A stretch of DNA of 64,000 nucleotides from Subtercola endophyticus (GTDB lineage Bacteria > Actinomycetota > Actinomycetes > Actinomycetales > Microbacteriaceae), in contig NZ_CP087997.1 of the NCBI RefSeq assembly GCF_021044565.1, positions 3,162,001-3,226,000 of the forward strand. The letters run 5' to 3'. The notes under the pieces are model-generated. The model was given only the letters and a program-made list of their open reading frames with translations, ran no database searches and was not told the origin of the DNA. The position numbers were made by a program, and so were the translations under genes. Position 1 is the stretch's first letter, and the number at the start of each line of letters is the position of its first letter. This document shows positions 1 through 9,604 of the stretch, one piece after another.

Positions 1-33
1 CTGACCCGCCGCGCAATCGACGAAAGATCTGAA

Positions 34-2079
34 ATGGCAAAATACCGCGTCTCTATGGACATCGGCGGAACCTTCACCGACGTCATCGCCTTCAACGAAG
101 AAACCGGCGCCTACTCGGCCGGCAAGGCGTCCACCACACCCGACGACCTGACCCGCGGCGTCTTCGCCGGCCTTGCCCAGGTCGTCGACTCGCCCGAAGA
201 CATCTCCTTCATCGTGCACGGCACGACCCAGGGCCTGAACGCATTTCTGCAGCGTCGCGGCGAGAAGGTCTTGCTCCTTGCGACCGAGGGTGCCGGCGAC
301 ATCTACCAGATCGCCCGCGGTCACCGCACCCGGCTCTACGACGTGCGCTACCGCAAGCCCGAACCGCTGGTCAGCCGCGCCGACACGGTGGAGATCGGCG
401 GTCGCCTGGGCCCCGACGGCTCCGTGCGCACCCCGCTCGACGTCGAGCAGATTCGTGCGGCCGCCCGGCGCTTCAGCGCCGAAGGGTTCGGTGCGATCGC
501 CGTCGGCCTGCTGTTCAGCTACGTCAACCCCGATCACGAACTCGACGTCGAACGCATTCTGCGCGACGAACTCGGGCCCGACGTGCAGATCACCCTCTCG
601 CACCAGGTCGCCCGCGAGTGGCGCGAGTACGAGCGCACCTCGTCGGCGGTCATCGACGCCTACACCGCACCGATCGTGCGCCGTTACCTCACCAACCTGC
701 AGGCCGAAATGCTCAACCGCGGCCTGTCGGTGACCCTGCACGTGATGCAGTCCTCCGGCGGCATCATCAACGCGAACTCGGCTCGCGAGATGACACTGCA
801 GACCCTCTTCTCAGGGCCTGTCGGCGGTGCGGTGGGCGGTGTGGCCCTCTCGGAACGCCTCCGCAAACCGAATCTCATCGGCGTCGACATGGGCGGCACC
901 TCGTTCGACATCAGTCTGGTGGTCGACGGTAAGCCCGACGTGAGCAACGAAACCGAGCTCGAAGGGTTTCCGTTGCTCATGCCGGTGGTGAACATCCATA
1001 CCATCGGCGCCGGCGGCGGCTCCATCGCCTACGCCGAGTCTGGCGGCCTGCGCGTCGGCCCCGAGAGCGCGGGCGCCAACCCCGGCCCGGCGAGCTACAT
1101 GCGCGGCGGAACCAAGCCCACCGTGACCGATGCCAACCTCGTTCTCGGCCGCGTCGACCCGACCTGGTTCGCCGGCGGAACCATGACCCTCGACAGCACC
1201 GCGGCCGAGACCGCGGTCGGCACGCTCGCCGACACCCTCGGCCTCGACCTGGTGCGCATGGCCGAAGGCATCTGCGATGTGGCCAACGCCAAGATGGCTC
1301 AGGCCATTCGCAACATCACCGTCGAACGCGGCATCGAACCTCGCGACTTCTCGCTGGTCGCCTTCGGCGGTGCCGGCCCGATGCACGCCGTGTTCCTCGC
1401 TCGCGAGCTCGAGATCGGCGAGGTCATCGTGCCGCCGTTCCCCGGCGCGTTCTCGGCGTGGGGCATGCTCGAAACCGAGGTACGCCGCGACTTCTCGCAG
1501 TCGTATTACGGTGCCCTCGCGGCTGCCGACCCCGGCGAACTGGATGCACTGCTCACCCGCATGGCGAGCGATGGCGTCGCCGCGCTCGAGTCAGACGGTC
1601 TCGACGCCGAGGCGATTCGGCTCGAATACTCCCTCGACATGCGTTACATGGGGCAGGAGTACACCCTGACCATTCCGATCGGCGAAGACGTGGCACCTAC
1701 CCAGCCCGACTTCGTCGCAGCGGCCTCCGAGCGCTTCGACACGGCGCACGCCGGTCGCTTCGGGCATTCCAACCCCGGAGCACCGGTGGAGGTCGTGACC
1801 CTGCGAGTCGCAGCGTTCGGTCAAATGGAACGGCCCACGCCGGCGCCGACCCATGCGACCACCGACACGAGCTACCCATTCGAGACCCGCGACATCGTGT
1901 TCGACAAGGCGGTGTACCCCACCCCGGTCATCCGCCGCGACGTTCTGAAGCCCGGGATGCTCGTCGAGGGGCCGGCCGTCATCGTGGAACAGACGGCGAC
2001 CACCGTGCTGCCACCCCACACCAGATTGAGCGTCGACCCGCTCGGTTCGCTCGTCATCGCCGTCGACAAGGAGGCCTGA
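34..2079 (+). CDS. hyuA: Hydantoinase/oxoprolinase HyuA-type subunit
   Basis: Protein of 681 aa with the N-terminal nucleotide-binding motif of the family (DIGGTFTDV, about residues 9-17) and the second conserved glycine-rich block (GVDMGGTSFDIS, about 285-296). This is the A subunit of the N-methylhydantoinase/5-oxoprolinase/acetone carboxylase superfamily, which uses ATP to open cyclic amides. It is full length for the family. The ATG at 34 lies behind a purine-rich GAAAGA. The next gene starts 3 nt after the stop and encodes the B subunit, so the two are an operon and should form a cytoplasmic heteromer. Substrate cannot be read from sequence; the downstream hydantoinase and amidohydrolase favour a hydantoin- or lactam-like compound. 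Confidence 0.9.
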   Translation: MAKYRVSMDIGGTFTDVIAFNEETGAYSAGKASTTPDDLTRGVFAGLAQVVDSPEDISFIVHGTTQGLNAFLQRRGEKVLLLATEGAGDIYQIARGHRTRLYDVRYRKPEPLVSRADTVEIGGRLGPDGSVRTPLDVEQIRAAARRFSAEGFGAIAVGLLFSYVNPDHELDVERILRDELGPDVQITLSHQVAREWREYERTSSAVIDAYTAPIVRRYLTNLQAEMLNRGLSVTLHVMQSSGGIINANSAREMTLQTLFSGPVGGAVGGVALSERLRKPNLIGVDMGGTSFDISLVVDGKPDVSNETELEGFPLLMPVVNIHTIGAGGGSIAYAESGGLRVGPESAGANPGPASYMRGGTKPTVTDANLVLGRVDPTWFAGGTMTLDSTAAETAVGTLADTLGLDLVRMAEGICDVANAKMAQAIRNITVERGIEPRDFSLVAFGGAGPMHAVFLARELEIGEVIVPPFPGAFSAWGMLETEVRRDFSQSYYGALAAADPGELDALLTRMASDGVAALESDGLDAEAIRLEYSLDMRYMGQEYTLTIPIGEDVAPTQPDFVAAASERFDTAHAGRFGHSNPGAPVEVVTLRVAAFGQMERPTPAPTHATTDTSYPFETRDIVFDKAVYPTPVIRRDVLKPGMLVEGPAVIVEQTATTVLPPHTRLSVDPLGSLVIAVDKEA

Positions 2080-2082
2080 GTC

Positions 2083-3786
2083 ATGTCAACCACCATCGCA
2101 ACAGCACCCACCAGCACCATCGACCCCATCACCACCGAGATCATCAGATCGGCGCTCAATTCAGCCGCCGACGAGATGAACTCCACGCTCATCCGCTCGG
2201 CGTACACGCCCGTCATCTACGAGATGAAAGATTGCGCGGTCGGGCTGCTCGACGAGAACCACAAGACGCTCGGCCAGTCTGCGGGCCTGCCCATCTTCTT
2301 GGGCAACCTCGAGATCGTCACCGAGTACACCGAGGCTCTCTACGGTCGCGAGGTGTGGAAAGAGGGCGATGTATGGATCGTCAACGACTCCTATATCGCC
2401 GGCACCCACCTGCACGACATGACGGTGTTCGGGCCGGTCTTCGCCGACGGTGTGCTCTCGGGCTTCTCGACCTGCCGGGCGCACTGGCTCGACGTCGGTG
2501 GTAAAGACGTGGGCTCGACGATGGATTCCGTCGATATCTACCAGGAGGGTCTTCGCGTGGGCGCCCTCAAGGTGATGTCGGCCGGGGAGCTCGTGCCCGA
2601 CGTGGTCGACCTGCTCACTCGCAACAGCCGCTTCTCCTACCCCGCCCGCGGCGACCTGTTCGCACAGATCGCCTGCGTGAAGACGGGCCAAGACCGACTC
2701 GGCCGCATCATTCAGAAGTTCGGTCACGAGACGGTGTCGGCGGCCCGCGACGCGATCTTCGCCCAGACCGCTCGATTCGAGCAGGCCGTGATTGCAAGCG
2801 TGCCCGACGGCGAGTACTTCGCCGAGGGCACGATCGACAGCGACGGCAACGGATCAGACCCGAAGTGGGTTCGCGTGAAAGTCATCGTCGACGGCCAGAA
2901 CATGATCATCGACCTCACCGAGAGCGACGACATGGCCGCCGGTCCCGTGAACTGCGGCGCCTCGCAGGCCATCTCGGCCGCACGGGTCGTCTACAAGCTG
3001 CTGATCAACCCTGACAACCCGGTCGACGGCGGCTCGTTCAGCACCCTCGACGTGATCGTGCGCGACGGCTCGATGCTCGGGGCCATCGAGCCCGCGCCGT
3101 GCGAGTTCTATTTCAGCCCCCTCGGTCTGCTCATCGACCTCACCATCAAGGCACTCGCGCCGGTGATTCCCGACCGCGCCGCGGCCGCGTCGTTCGGCGA
3201 CTCGATGATTCTCGGCCTCGCCGGGGTGGATCCGCGCACCGGCTCGCCCTTTCTCATCCACGAGCCGACCGTGGGCGGCTGGGGCGCCTGGGAGACCGGC
3301 GACGGGCAAGACGGGCTCATCAACAGCGTGAATGGATCGCTGAAAGACATGGCCATCGAGATCATCGAGACCAAGTACCCGATCCACATGCTGAAGTACG
3401 GCTTTCGTCCGGACTCGGGTGGCGCCGGCGAGTTCCGCGGCGGCAACGGCGTCGAGCGAAAGTACCTGCTCGAGGTCGACAGTGCACTGCTGTCGCTGTG
3501 GTTCGAGCGTTCGATCACACCCGCCTGGGGCCTGAACGGCGGACACGACGCCACCCCGCCGGTGGTCGTCGTGAACGAGGGCCGCGACGACGAGCGCACC
3601 ATGCTCAAGGTCAACGCGCTCCGGGTCAAGCGCGGCGACGTCATCACCACTCGAACGGGAGGCGGCGGCGGGTACGGCGACCCGAAGAACCGCAGCCGCG
3701 CCCTCATCGAACGCGACCTTCTCAACGGCCAGCTGACTGCTGCCGGCGCCGTCGAGAAATACGGCTACACCGCATCCCCTGAATAG
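2083..3786 (+). CDS. hyuB: Hydantoinase/oxoprolinase HyuB-type subunit
   Basis: Protein of 567 aa, colinear with hydantoinase B subunits: the N-terminal segment DPITTEIIRSALNSAADEM, a central NDSYIAGTHLHDM block, and the C-terminal GGGGGYGDP signature typical of the family. It pairs with the preceding A subunit for ATP-dependent ring opening of a cyclic amide. Length is normal for HyuB. The start follows the hyuA stop by 3 nt. The stop codon TAG forms part of the first copy of an 18-bp tandem repeat that continues into the intergenic region (separate entry). Confidence 0.9.
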   Translation: MSTTIATAPTSTIDPITTEIIRSALNSAADEMNSTLIRSAYTPVIYEMKDCAVGLLDENHKTLGQSAGLPIFLGNLEIVTEYTEALYGREVWKEGDVWIVNDSYIAGTHLHDMTVFGPVFADGVLSGFSTCRAHWLDVGGKDVGSTMDSVDIYQEGLRVGALKVMSAGELVPDVVDLLTRNSRFSYPARGDLFAQIACVKTGQDRLGRIIQKFGHETVSAARDAIFAQTARFEQAVIASVPDGEYFAEGTIDSDGNGSDPKWVRVKVIVDGQNMIIDLTESDDMAAGPVNCGASQAISAARVVYKLLINPDNPVDGGSFSTLDVIVRDGSMLGAIEPAPCEFYFSPLGLLIDLTIKALAPVIPDRAAAASFGDSMILGLAGVDPRTGSPFLIHEPTVGGWGAWETGDGQDGLINSVNGSLKDMAIEIIETKYPIHMLKYGFRPDSGGAGEFRGGNGVERKYLLEVDSALLSLWFERSITPAWGLNGGHDATPPVVVVNEGRDDERTMLKVNALRVKRGDVITTRTGGGGGYGDPKNRSRALIERDLLNGQLTAAGAVEKYGYTASPE

Positions 3787-3836
3787 CACCGCCCCTTCGA
3801 ATAGCACCACCCCTTCGAAATAGCACCACCCCTTCG
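3782..3836. repeat. 18-bp tandem repeat overlapping the hyuB stop codon
   Basis: Three copies of AATAGCACCACCCCTTCG (3782-3799 with one difference, 3800-3817, 3819-3836 after one extra A). The first copy contains the hyuB stop TAG, so the gene end appears to have been copied downstream. It lies between hyuB and the binding-protein gene. Confidence 0.9.
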
Positions 3837-3879
3837 CACCATCCCTCTCCAGCACCACCCGACTGAAAGAGATGCACTG

Positions 3880-4902
3880 ATGAGAACTCGAACACTGAAG
3901 AAGATCGCCGTCACGGCGATCGCTCTGGGAGCGGTTGTGGGCCTCGCGGCCTGCTCCACTCCCGAGACCTCGGCCAGCAGCACCAGCTCGAGCACGGGCA
4001 GCGCCGACACCGCCGGCAAGATCGCCTTCTTCGGCTTCTCTGCGGCGAACTCGTTCGCACAGGCCAGCTTCACGGGCATCCAGAACTACGCGAAAGCGAA
4101 CAACGCCTCGGCGACGTTCCTCGACGGCAACTTCGACTCGGCCACCCAGGTTCAGCAGATTCAAGACGCCACCACCTCGGGTCAGTACAACGTGTTCATC
4201 GTTCAGGCCAATGACGGCACCGCGGTCATTCCGGCCGTGCAGGCCGCGATCGCCAAGGGCATCACCGTCGTCGCCGAATTCACCCCGGTCGGCACCAAGT
4301 ACGACACCTCGGAGTCTCAGGTGCCGGGCATGTACTACGTCGGCGATGTCATCACGAAGAACGGTGCGGCCCTCGGCCAGATGGGCCTCTCGGCCTGCGC
4401 CGGAATCAGCCCGTGCACCGTGGCGTACCTGCAGGGCAACGCCGCGCTTCCGCTCGACAACGCCCGCACCACAGCAGTGGTGAACGCCCTTCAGGCCGGC
4501 GGCGCAACCGTGGTGAGCAACTTCACCGGCGGCTACACCGCTGACACCGGGCGCACGGCAGCACAGGATCTGCTGCAGGCCGACCCGAACGTGAACGTGA
4601 TCATCGGGTCGAGCCAGGCGATCGCCGGTGTGCAGTCGGTTCTCCCGGCCGGCAGCACCGTCAAGCTGATCGGAAACGGCAGCTCGACACAGGCCATCAC
4701 GGCCGTGCAGAACGGCACCTGGTTCGGCACGTACGACATTCCCGAGGGCGAAGCGGCTGCACTTGCCGCCAAGGTCGGCCTCAGCGTTCTGCGCGGCGGC
4801 ACCGAGCCCACCGGAATCGACACGGGCGACACCCTGACAGACGCACATCGCATCGGCACGAAAGACACCCTGGTGGGCGTGGTCGGCGACTACAGCGACT
4901 GA
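3880..4902 (+). CDS. ABC transporter substrate-binding lipoprotein (sugar type)
   Basis: Protein of 340 aa with a basic N-terminus, a hydrophobic stretch and the lipobox LAAC (Cys25), so it should be a lipoprotein on the outer face of the membrane. A Ser/Thr-rich linker follows, then a periplasmic-binding-protein fold of the RbsB type. It precedes the matching ATPase (4945) and permease (6468). Sitting in a hydantoinase-type operon, it may bind a nitrogen heterocycle or nucleoside-like solute rather than a sugar; RbsB-type proteins are known with both kinds of ligand. Ligand is inference. Confidence 0.88.
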   Translation: MRTRTLKKIAVTAIALGAVVGLAACSTPETSASSTSSSTGSADTAGKIAFFGFSAANSFAQASFTGIQNYAKANNASATFLDGNFDSATQVQQIQDATTSGQYNVFIVQANDGTAVIPAVQAAIAKGITVVAEFTPVGTKYDTSESQVPGMYYVGDVITKNGAALGQMGLSACAGISPCTVAYLQGNAALPLDNARTTAVVNALQAGGATVVSNFTGGYTADTGRTAAQDLLQADPNVNVIIGSSQAIAGVQSVLPAGSTVKLIGNGSSTQAITAVQNGTWFGTYDIPEGEAAALAAKVGLSVLRGGTEPTGIDTGDTLTDAHRIGTKDTLVGVVGDYSD

Positions 4903-4944
4903 CCCAGCCACACGGCCGACTCGAGCACCTGAGACGAGAACGAC

Positions 4945-6471
4945 ATGAACGACGAGTTTCTGCGCATCGACAACATCACCAAGTCGTACGGTGGCAACAC
5001 CGTGCTGCATGGAGTGTCGCTGAGCTTCCGCACCGGGCAGGTCTACGGCATTCTCGGTGAGAACGGTGCCGGCAAGTCGACTCTGATCAAGATCATCTCG
5101 GGCCTCGAGTCGGCCGAAAGCGGAACCATCACGGTCGACGCCGAGACGGTTCACTTCGGTGCCCCGCGCGACGCTCTCGCGCGGGGCATCTCGGTCATCA
5201 CGCAAGAACAGACCCTCGTACTCGACCGGTCGGTCGCCGAGAACGTGATGCTCGGCCACCTCGACCGAAAGTTCGGCTTCGTCAGCGAACGGGCCACCCG
5301 CAAACGCTTCGACGAGCTGCGCGACCGGGTCGGGTTCACGGGCCTCAAGGCCGGTACTCCGGTGCGTTCGCTCTCGATCGCCACCCGCCAGCAGGTCGAG
5401 ATTCTGCGGGCCATCGCCCACGGTTCGCGATTGATCATCATGGACGAGCCCACCGCGATTCTCTCGAGTGTCGAAACCGAGCAGTTGCTCGCCCTCATCC
5501 GGCGGCTAGCGTCGACCGGAATCGTCATTCTGCTCATCTCGCACTTTCTCGAAGACGTGCTGGCCGTGGCGAACGAGGTGACCGTGCTGCGTGACGGCAC
5601 GGTCACCTTCTCGGGGCCAGCCGAAGGTCAGACGACGCAGACTCTCACCCGGCACATGGTCGGCCGCTTCGTCGACGCCGACCACCGCGAACCAGCCCCT
5701 GCGCCCGCCGACGCACCCGTGCGACTGGATGTTCGGGGCATCACCCGCTCCGACGGAATCGGCCCCGTATCGCTCTCGGTGCGGGCCGGAGAGATCGTGG
5801 GAATGGCGGGCCTCATCGGCTCCGGACGCACGGAGGTCGCGCGGGCGATCTTCGGGGTCGACCATTCGACCGCGGGCGAGGTGTGGCTTGACGGCGAGCG
5901 GCTGAAGCTCTCGACTCCGCGCGAAGCCATTCGCCGGGGGATGGCCATGGTGACAGAGAACCGTAAAGAAGATGGATTGTCGCTCATCCACTCCATTCGC
6001 GAGAACGCCACCATCATCGTTCGCCGAAGGTATTCGCGTGCGGGCCTTCGAACGGTGGGCAAAGAGAAGGCGGCCGTCACCGTCGCCACCAAGCTCACCG
6101 AGGTGAAAGCGTCATCGATAGAACAGCCGGTGTGGACGCTCTCGGGCGGAAACCAGCAGAAGGTGCTCTTCACCCGCTGGACCATGAAGCAGCCCGGCGT
6201 GCTGATTGTCGATGAGCCCACCCGCGGCGTCGACGTGGGTGCAAAAGCTCAGATTCATCAACTGATCAGAGACCTGGCCGCGCAGGGCATCGCCGTGCTG
6301 GTCATCTCGTCAGAAATCGAAGAGGTCATGGGGCTTTCGCACCGCCTTCTCGTCATGCGTACCGGGCGCGTCGTCAACGAATTCCGTTGGGGCGAAGCCG
6401 ACCGGCAACAGGTCATCGAAGCCGCCTTCGGCGGCGTGCCAGCACCAGCAGGGGAAGGCGAAACACTATGA
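4945..6471 (+). CDS. ABC transporter ATP-binding protein, RbsA type
   Basis: Protein of 508 aa with two fused nucleotide-binding domains, the normal RbsA/XylG length. Domain 1 has a canonical Walker A (GENGAGKST, Lys44) and Walker B (LIIMDEPTA). Domain 2 has the usual Lys-less P-loop of this family (GLIGSGRTEV), a canonical signature LSGGNQQK and Walker B LIVDEPTRG. It energises import of the ligand bound by the 3880-4902 lipoprotein. Its stop overlaps the permease ATG (ATGA), indicating translational coupling. Confidence 0.92.
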   Translation: MNDEFLRIDNITKSYGGNTVLHGVSLSFRTGQVYGILGENGAGKSTLIKIISGLESAESGTITVDAETVHFGAPRDALARGISVITQEQTLVLDRSVAENVMLGHLDRKFGFVSERATRKRFDELRDRVGFTGLKAGTPVRSLSIATRQQVEILRAIAHGSRLIIMDEPTAILSSVETEQLLALIRRLASTGIVILLISHFLEDVLAVANEVTVLRDGTVTFSGPAEGQTTQTLTRHMVGRFVDADHREPAPAPADAPVRLDVRGITRSDGIGPVSLSVRAGEIVGMAGLIGSGRTEVARAIFGVDHSTAGEVWLDGERLKLSTPREAIRRGMAMVTENRKEDGLSLIHSIRENATIIVRRRYSRAGLRTVGKEKAAVTVATKLTEVKASSIEQPVWTLSGGNQQKVLFTRWTMKQPGVLIVDEPTRGVDVGAKAQIHQLIRDLAAQGIAVLVISSEIEEVMGLSHRLLVMRTGRVVNEFRWGEADRQQVIEAAFGGVPAPAGEGETL

Positions 6472-7418
6472 ACGGCCTCGTTACGCGACTGAAGGCGAAC
6501 GCCCGCGACTACGGCATCGTCTTCACCGCCATCGCGCTGGTGATCATCTTGTCGACCACCACTACGACCTTCTTCACCCAGCAGAACCTCGTGAATCTCT
6601 TCGACCAGATGGTGGTCGTGGGCATTCTGGCCTGTGCGGTCACCATCGCCATGATCGCCGGGGTCATCGACCTCTCGATGAGCGCCATTGCGGCGGTCAG
6701 CGCCATCATCGGCGCCACCGCGATGAACGCCTTCGGTATCGGGCCCGGCGTCGTGGTCGCCATTCTGGTGGGTGTCGCCCTCGGCGCGTTCAACGGGCTC
6801 GCGGTCACCTACGGCAAGGTCAACGCCTTCATCGCAACTCTGGCCACCGGCATGATGTTCCGCGGCTTCGCCGTGGTCATCACGGGCGGGCAGATCGTGG
6901 CCATCAACAACCCGGCTATCGCCGACCTCTCCAAGCGAGGGCCGATACTCAACATCACCTGGGCGTCGTGGGTGCTTCTGCTTGTCGTTCTGATCACGGG
7001 AATCATGCTCTGGCGTTCCGTCTACGGTCGAACGCTCTATGCCGTCGGCGGCAACCCCGCCGCCGCGCGCATCTCGGGAATCAGCGTGGGCTGGGCGCAG
7101 ACGAGTGCCTTCATGATCTCGGGCGGTCTCTCGGCTATCGCCGGCGTGGTTCTCGCGTCGCGCTCGGTGTCGGCGCAACCGAGCATGGGCACCGGGCTCG
7201 AATTCACCGCCATCGCCGCCGCTGTCATCGGCGGCGTGAGTTTCGCGGGTGGCCAGGGCGCCATCTGGCGGGCCATTCTCGGTGTTTTTCTGTTGCAGAT
7301 GATCGCCAACGGTTTCAACCTGCTGGGCCTGCCGACCACCTTTCAGCAGGTGGTACAGGGGCTCCTCATCCTGGTGGCGGTGGCGGTCGACCAGCTCATC
7401 CGCCGCCGAAAGAGTTAG
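6468..7418 (+). CDS. ABC transporter permease, RbsC type
   Basis: Start chosen at the ATG 6468, which overlaps the ATPase stop as ATGA and gives 316 aa beginning MNGLVTRLKANARDYG. The longer upstream reading frame is only the frame-shifted end of the ATPase. Multiple hydrophobic segments and the BPD_transp_2 landmark (AGVIDLSMSAIAA) identify an inner-membrane permease of the ribose/xylose/autoinducer-2 family. It forms the channel with the preceding ATPase and binding protein. Confidence 0.92.
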   Translation: MNGLVTRLKANARDYGIVFTAIALVIILSTTTTTFFTQQNLVNLFDQMVVVGILACAVTIAMIAGVIDLSMSAIAAVSAIIGATAMNAFGIGPGVVVAILVGVALGAFNGLAVTYGKVNAFIATLATGMMFRGFAVVITGGQIVAINNPAIADLSKRGPILNITWASWVLLLVVLITGIMLWRSVYGRTLYAVGGNPAAARISGISVGWAQTSAFMISGGLSAIAGVVLASRSVSAQPSMGTGLEFTAIAAAVIGGVSFAGGQGAIWRAILGVFLLQMIANGFNLLGLPTTFQQVVQGLLILVAVAVDQLIRRRKS

Positions 7419-7460
7419 CGCGTCGTCTTCTGCCCTTCCGTACTCGATCTAAGGAACACC

Positions 7461-8693
7461 GTGACCGCTTCACTGCTCATCACCGACGCGCTCGTATACA
7501 GCGGGCCCGATACCGAACCCTACGAGGCGAGCATTCGCATCGATGACGGGTCGATCACCGAGATCAGCCCGGGCAGGTTCTCTGCGGGCGGCACCGACCC
7601 GGGCATCCCGAGCCTGAACGCTGCCGGGCGGTTTCTGATGCCGGGCCTCATCGATGCCCACTTTCACGCCTACGCCGACACGCTCGATGGCCTCGCACAA
7701 TCGGCGCAGCCGCTGAGTCTGTCGGGAATCGCGGGCGCCCGCCGGCTGACCCGCGCTTTGCGGCGCGGCTTCACGACCGTGCGCGACGTGGCCGGCGGCG
7801 ACATGGGCATTGCAAAGGCCATCAACACCAAACTGTTCGCCTCGCCGCGGTACCTCTATACCGGACCCGCACTCAGCCAGACGGGCGGGCACGGCGACCA
7901 GCGCCCCGGCGACCTCGACATCTGCGTGCACGGCACACACGTCGGCCGTGTCGTCGACGGAGTCGAGGATGTTCGGCTCGCCGTGCGCGAAGCGTTCCGT
8001 GCCGGCGCAACCGCCATCAAGCTCATGACAAGCGGCGGCGTGCTATCCCCCTCCGACCCGCTCGAGAACGCGCAGTTCAGCGCAGACGAGATCAGGGCCG
8101 CCGTCGACGAAGCGACCCGCCGCGGCACCTACGTCGCCGCTCACTCGTATTCGCCTGCCTCGATCACCCATTCGATCACGAACGGAGTGCGCTCGATCGA
8201 GCACGGCAACCTACTCGACGAAACGACCGCACAGCTGATGGTCGAGTACAACGCCTATCTCGTGCCCACTCTCATCACCTATGACAGCATGGCCCGCCGT
8301 GGGGTCTCACTCGGGCTGCCCGACTATGCCTACGAGAAGAACAAGCTCGTTCTCGAAGCCGGGCAGCGCGCGATCGAGATCGCCAGGAATGCGGGGGTGC
8401 CGATCGGCTGGGGCAGCGACCTGCTCGGCGACCTCGAAGAAGAGCAGCTCAACGGGCTGCGCCTGCACCTCGAGGTGGAGACAGTCGGCAACACCATCGA
8501 CTCCATCACCCGGGTGAATGCAGATCTGCTGAACCGGCCCGATCTGGGCCGCATCGAGGTCGGATGCCTCGCCGACCTCGTGCTGCTCGAGCAGAATCCG
8601 AACGAGACGCCGCAGGCACTCTGGAACCTCGTCGACCGCACGGTGATCCAGTCGGGAAGCGTGTTCGACCCCTATGAAAGGACTCAGCTGTGA
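7461..8693 (+). CDS. Metal-dependent amidohydrolase (imidazolonepropionase/prolidase-like)
   Basis: Protein of 410 aa from a GTG start preceded by AAGGAAC. Metal-binding landmarks of the amidohydrolase superfamily are visible: DAHFHA near residue 65, the TAIKLMTSGG segment carrying a candidate bridging Lys, AAHS, EHGN and the late Asp in GWGSDLLG. It belongs with the imidazolonepropionase-like/Xaa-Pro dipeptidase-like group that hydrolyses amide bonds or cyclic imides. The stop overlaps the next start (GTGA), so it is coupled to the DapA-family gene. Natural substrate unknown; cluster context suggests hydrolysis of an intermediate after hydantoinase action. Confidence 0.85.
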   Translation: MTASLLITDALVYSGPDTEPYEASIRIDDGSITEISPGRFSAGGTDPGIPSLNAAGRFLMPGLIDAHFHAYADTLDGLAQSAQPLSLSGIAGARRLTRALRRGFTTVRDVAGGDMGIAKAINTKLFASPRYLYTGPALSQTGGHGDQRPGDLDICVHGTHVGRVVDGVEDVRLAVREAFRAGATAIKLMTSGGVLSPSDPLENAQFSADEIRAAVDEATRRGTYVAAHSYSPASITHSITNGVRSIEHGNLLDETTAQLMVEYNAYLVPTLITYDSMARRGVSLGLPDYAYEKNKLVLEAGQRAIEIARNAGVPIGWGSDLLGDLEEEQLNGLRLHLEVETVGNTIDSITRVNADLLNRPDLGRIEVGCLADLVLLEQNPNETPQALWNLVDRTVIQSGSVFDPYERTQL

Positions 8694-9604
8694 GCGATCT
8701 CACCCCCTGGCGCGGTTACTGGCCGGCCGCGACCACCCCGTTCCAGAAGGCGGGCGCCCTCGACGAGGTCGCCTGGGGTGAGCAGATCGACCTCTACACG
8801 TCGTTCGGCGTGCACGGGGTTCTGGTGAACGGCAGCTCGGGTGAGTGGTTTTCGCAGACTGTCGCCGAGCGCAAGAGGGTCGCCGAGGTCGCGGTGGAGC
8901 ACGTGAACGGCGCGTATCCGGTTGTCGTCGGCTGCAGCACCTTCACACCTGACGCTGTGGTCGAGCTGGCTGATCACGCCGCTGCCGCGGGCGCCGACGG
9001 CGTGCTCTTCACCCCTCCGCCGTACGCCGCGCCGAGCGAGCGCGAGATCTTCTTGTTCTACGAAGAAGTCGCTGCTCGAACCAATATTCCGATAATGGTA
9101 TATAACTGGCCTCGCGGCATTTCGCTCGACATGTCGCGAGAACTACTGGGCAGGCTCGCCCGGCTCGATGGCGTCGTGTCGATCAAAGACAGCACGCCCG
9201 ACTACGGCAGGCACCTCGAGACTCTGGCAGCGCTGGGCACGGAATCGGTCTTCTTCGCCAACTACATCAGCCGTCTCGGCATCGGCGTGATGTCGGAACT
9301 CGGTGGCAGCGGCAGCATCGAGGGAGGCGCTCTCTGCGCCGCCGAAGGCATCGCGTTCTTCAACAGCTTCTGGGCCGGCGACCTCGAGGCAGCGAGAATG
9401 CACGCAACGGTTTACGAAGCGCAACTCGCGTCGTTCATCGGATACAACTTCGGCGGTCGCTTCGGCTCACAGATTCCGCAGATCAAGGCGGCGATGCGCA
9501 TGTTGGGGCAGCCCGGCGGATACAGCCGGCGCCCGTACCAGGAACTCGACGAGGCCGGCCTCGCGGGGCTGCGCGCCAACCTCGTGGCGCAACACCTGCT
9601 GTGA
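8690..9604 (+). CDS. DapA-family class I lyase/synthase
   Basis: Protein of 304 aa, normal for the dihydrodipicolinate synthase/N-acetylneuraminate lyase family. The Schiff-base Lys is in VVSIKDST (Lys166) and the catalytic Tyr in MVYNWP (Tyr138); the GSSGEW variant of the usual substrate-carboxylate loop is near residue 48. GTG start overlaps the amidohydrolase stop and the stop overlaps the next GTG. With an HcnC-like oxidase next door, one known parallel is hydroxyproline catabolism, where a DapA-family deaminase follows a D-hydroxyproline dehydrogenase. The other hydroxyproline genes are not here, so the reaction is left open. Confidence 0.85.
   Translation: MSDLTPWRGYWPAATTPFQKAGALDEVAWGEQIDLYTSFGVHGVLVNGSSGEWFSQTVAERKRVAEVAVEHVNGAYPVVVGCSTFTPDAVVELADHAAAAGADGVLFTPPPYAAPSEREIFLFYEEVAARTNIPIMVYNWPRGISLDMSRELLGRLARLDGVVSIKDSTPDYGRHLETLAALGTESVFFANYISRLGIGVMSELGGSGSIEGGALCAAEGIAFFNSFWAGDLEAARMHATVYEAQLASFIGYNFGGRFGSQIPQIKAAMRMLGQPGGYSRRPYQELDEAGLAGLRANLVAQHLL

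Noticed and set aside
1-32. Possible last codons of an upstream gene ending TGA at 30-32
   Set aside because: Only nine codons are available in that frame, and the neighbouring frame is also open; nothing supports a product.
2854-5421. 855-codon open frame on the minus strand
   Set aside because: It lies antisense to hyuB, the binding protein and the ATPase, all with strong family motifs. Its translation is Arg/His/Asp/Gly/Val-rich without domain structure, as expected of the complementary frame in high-GC DNA.
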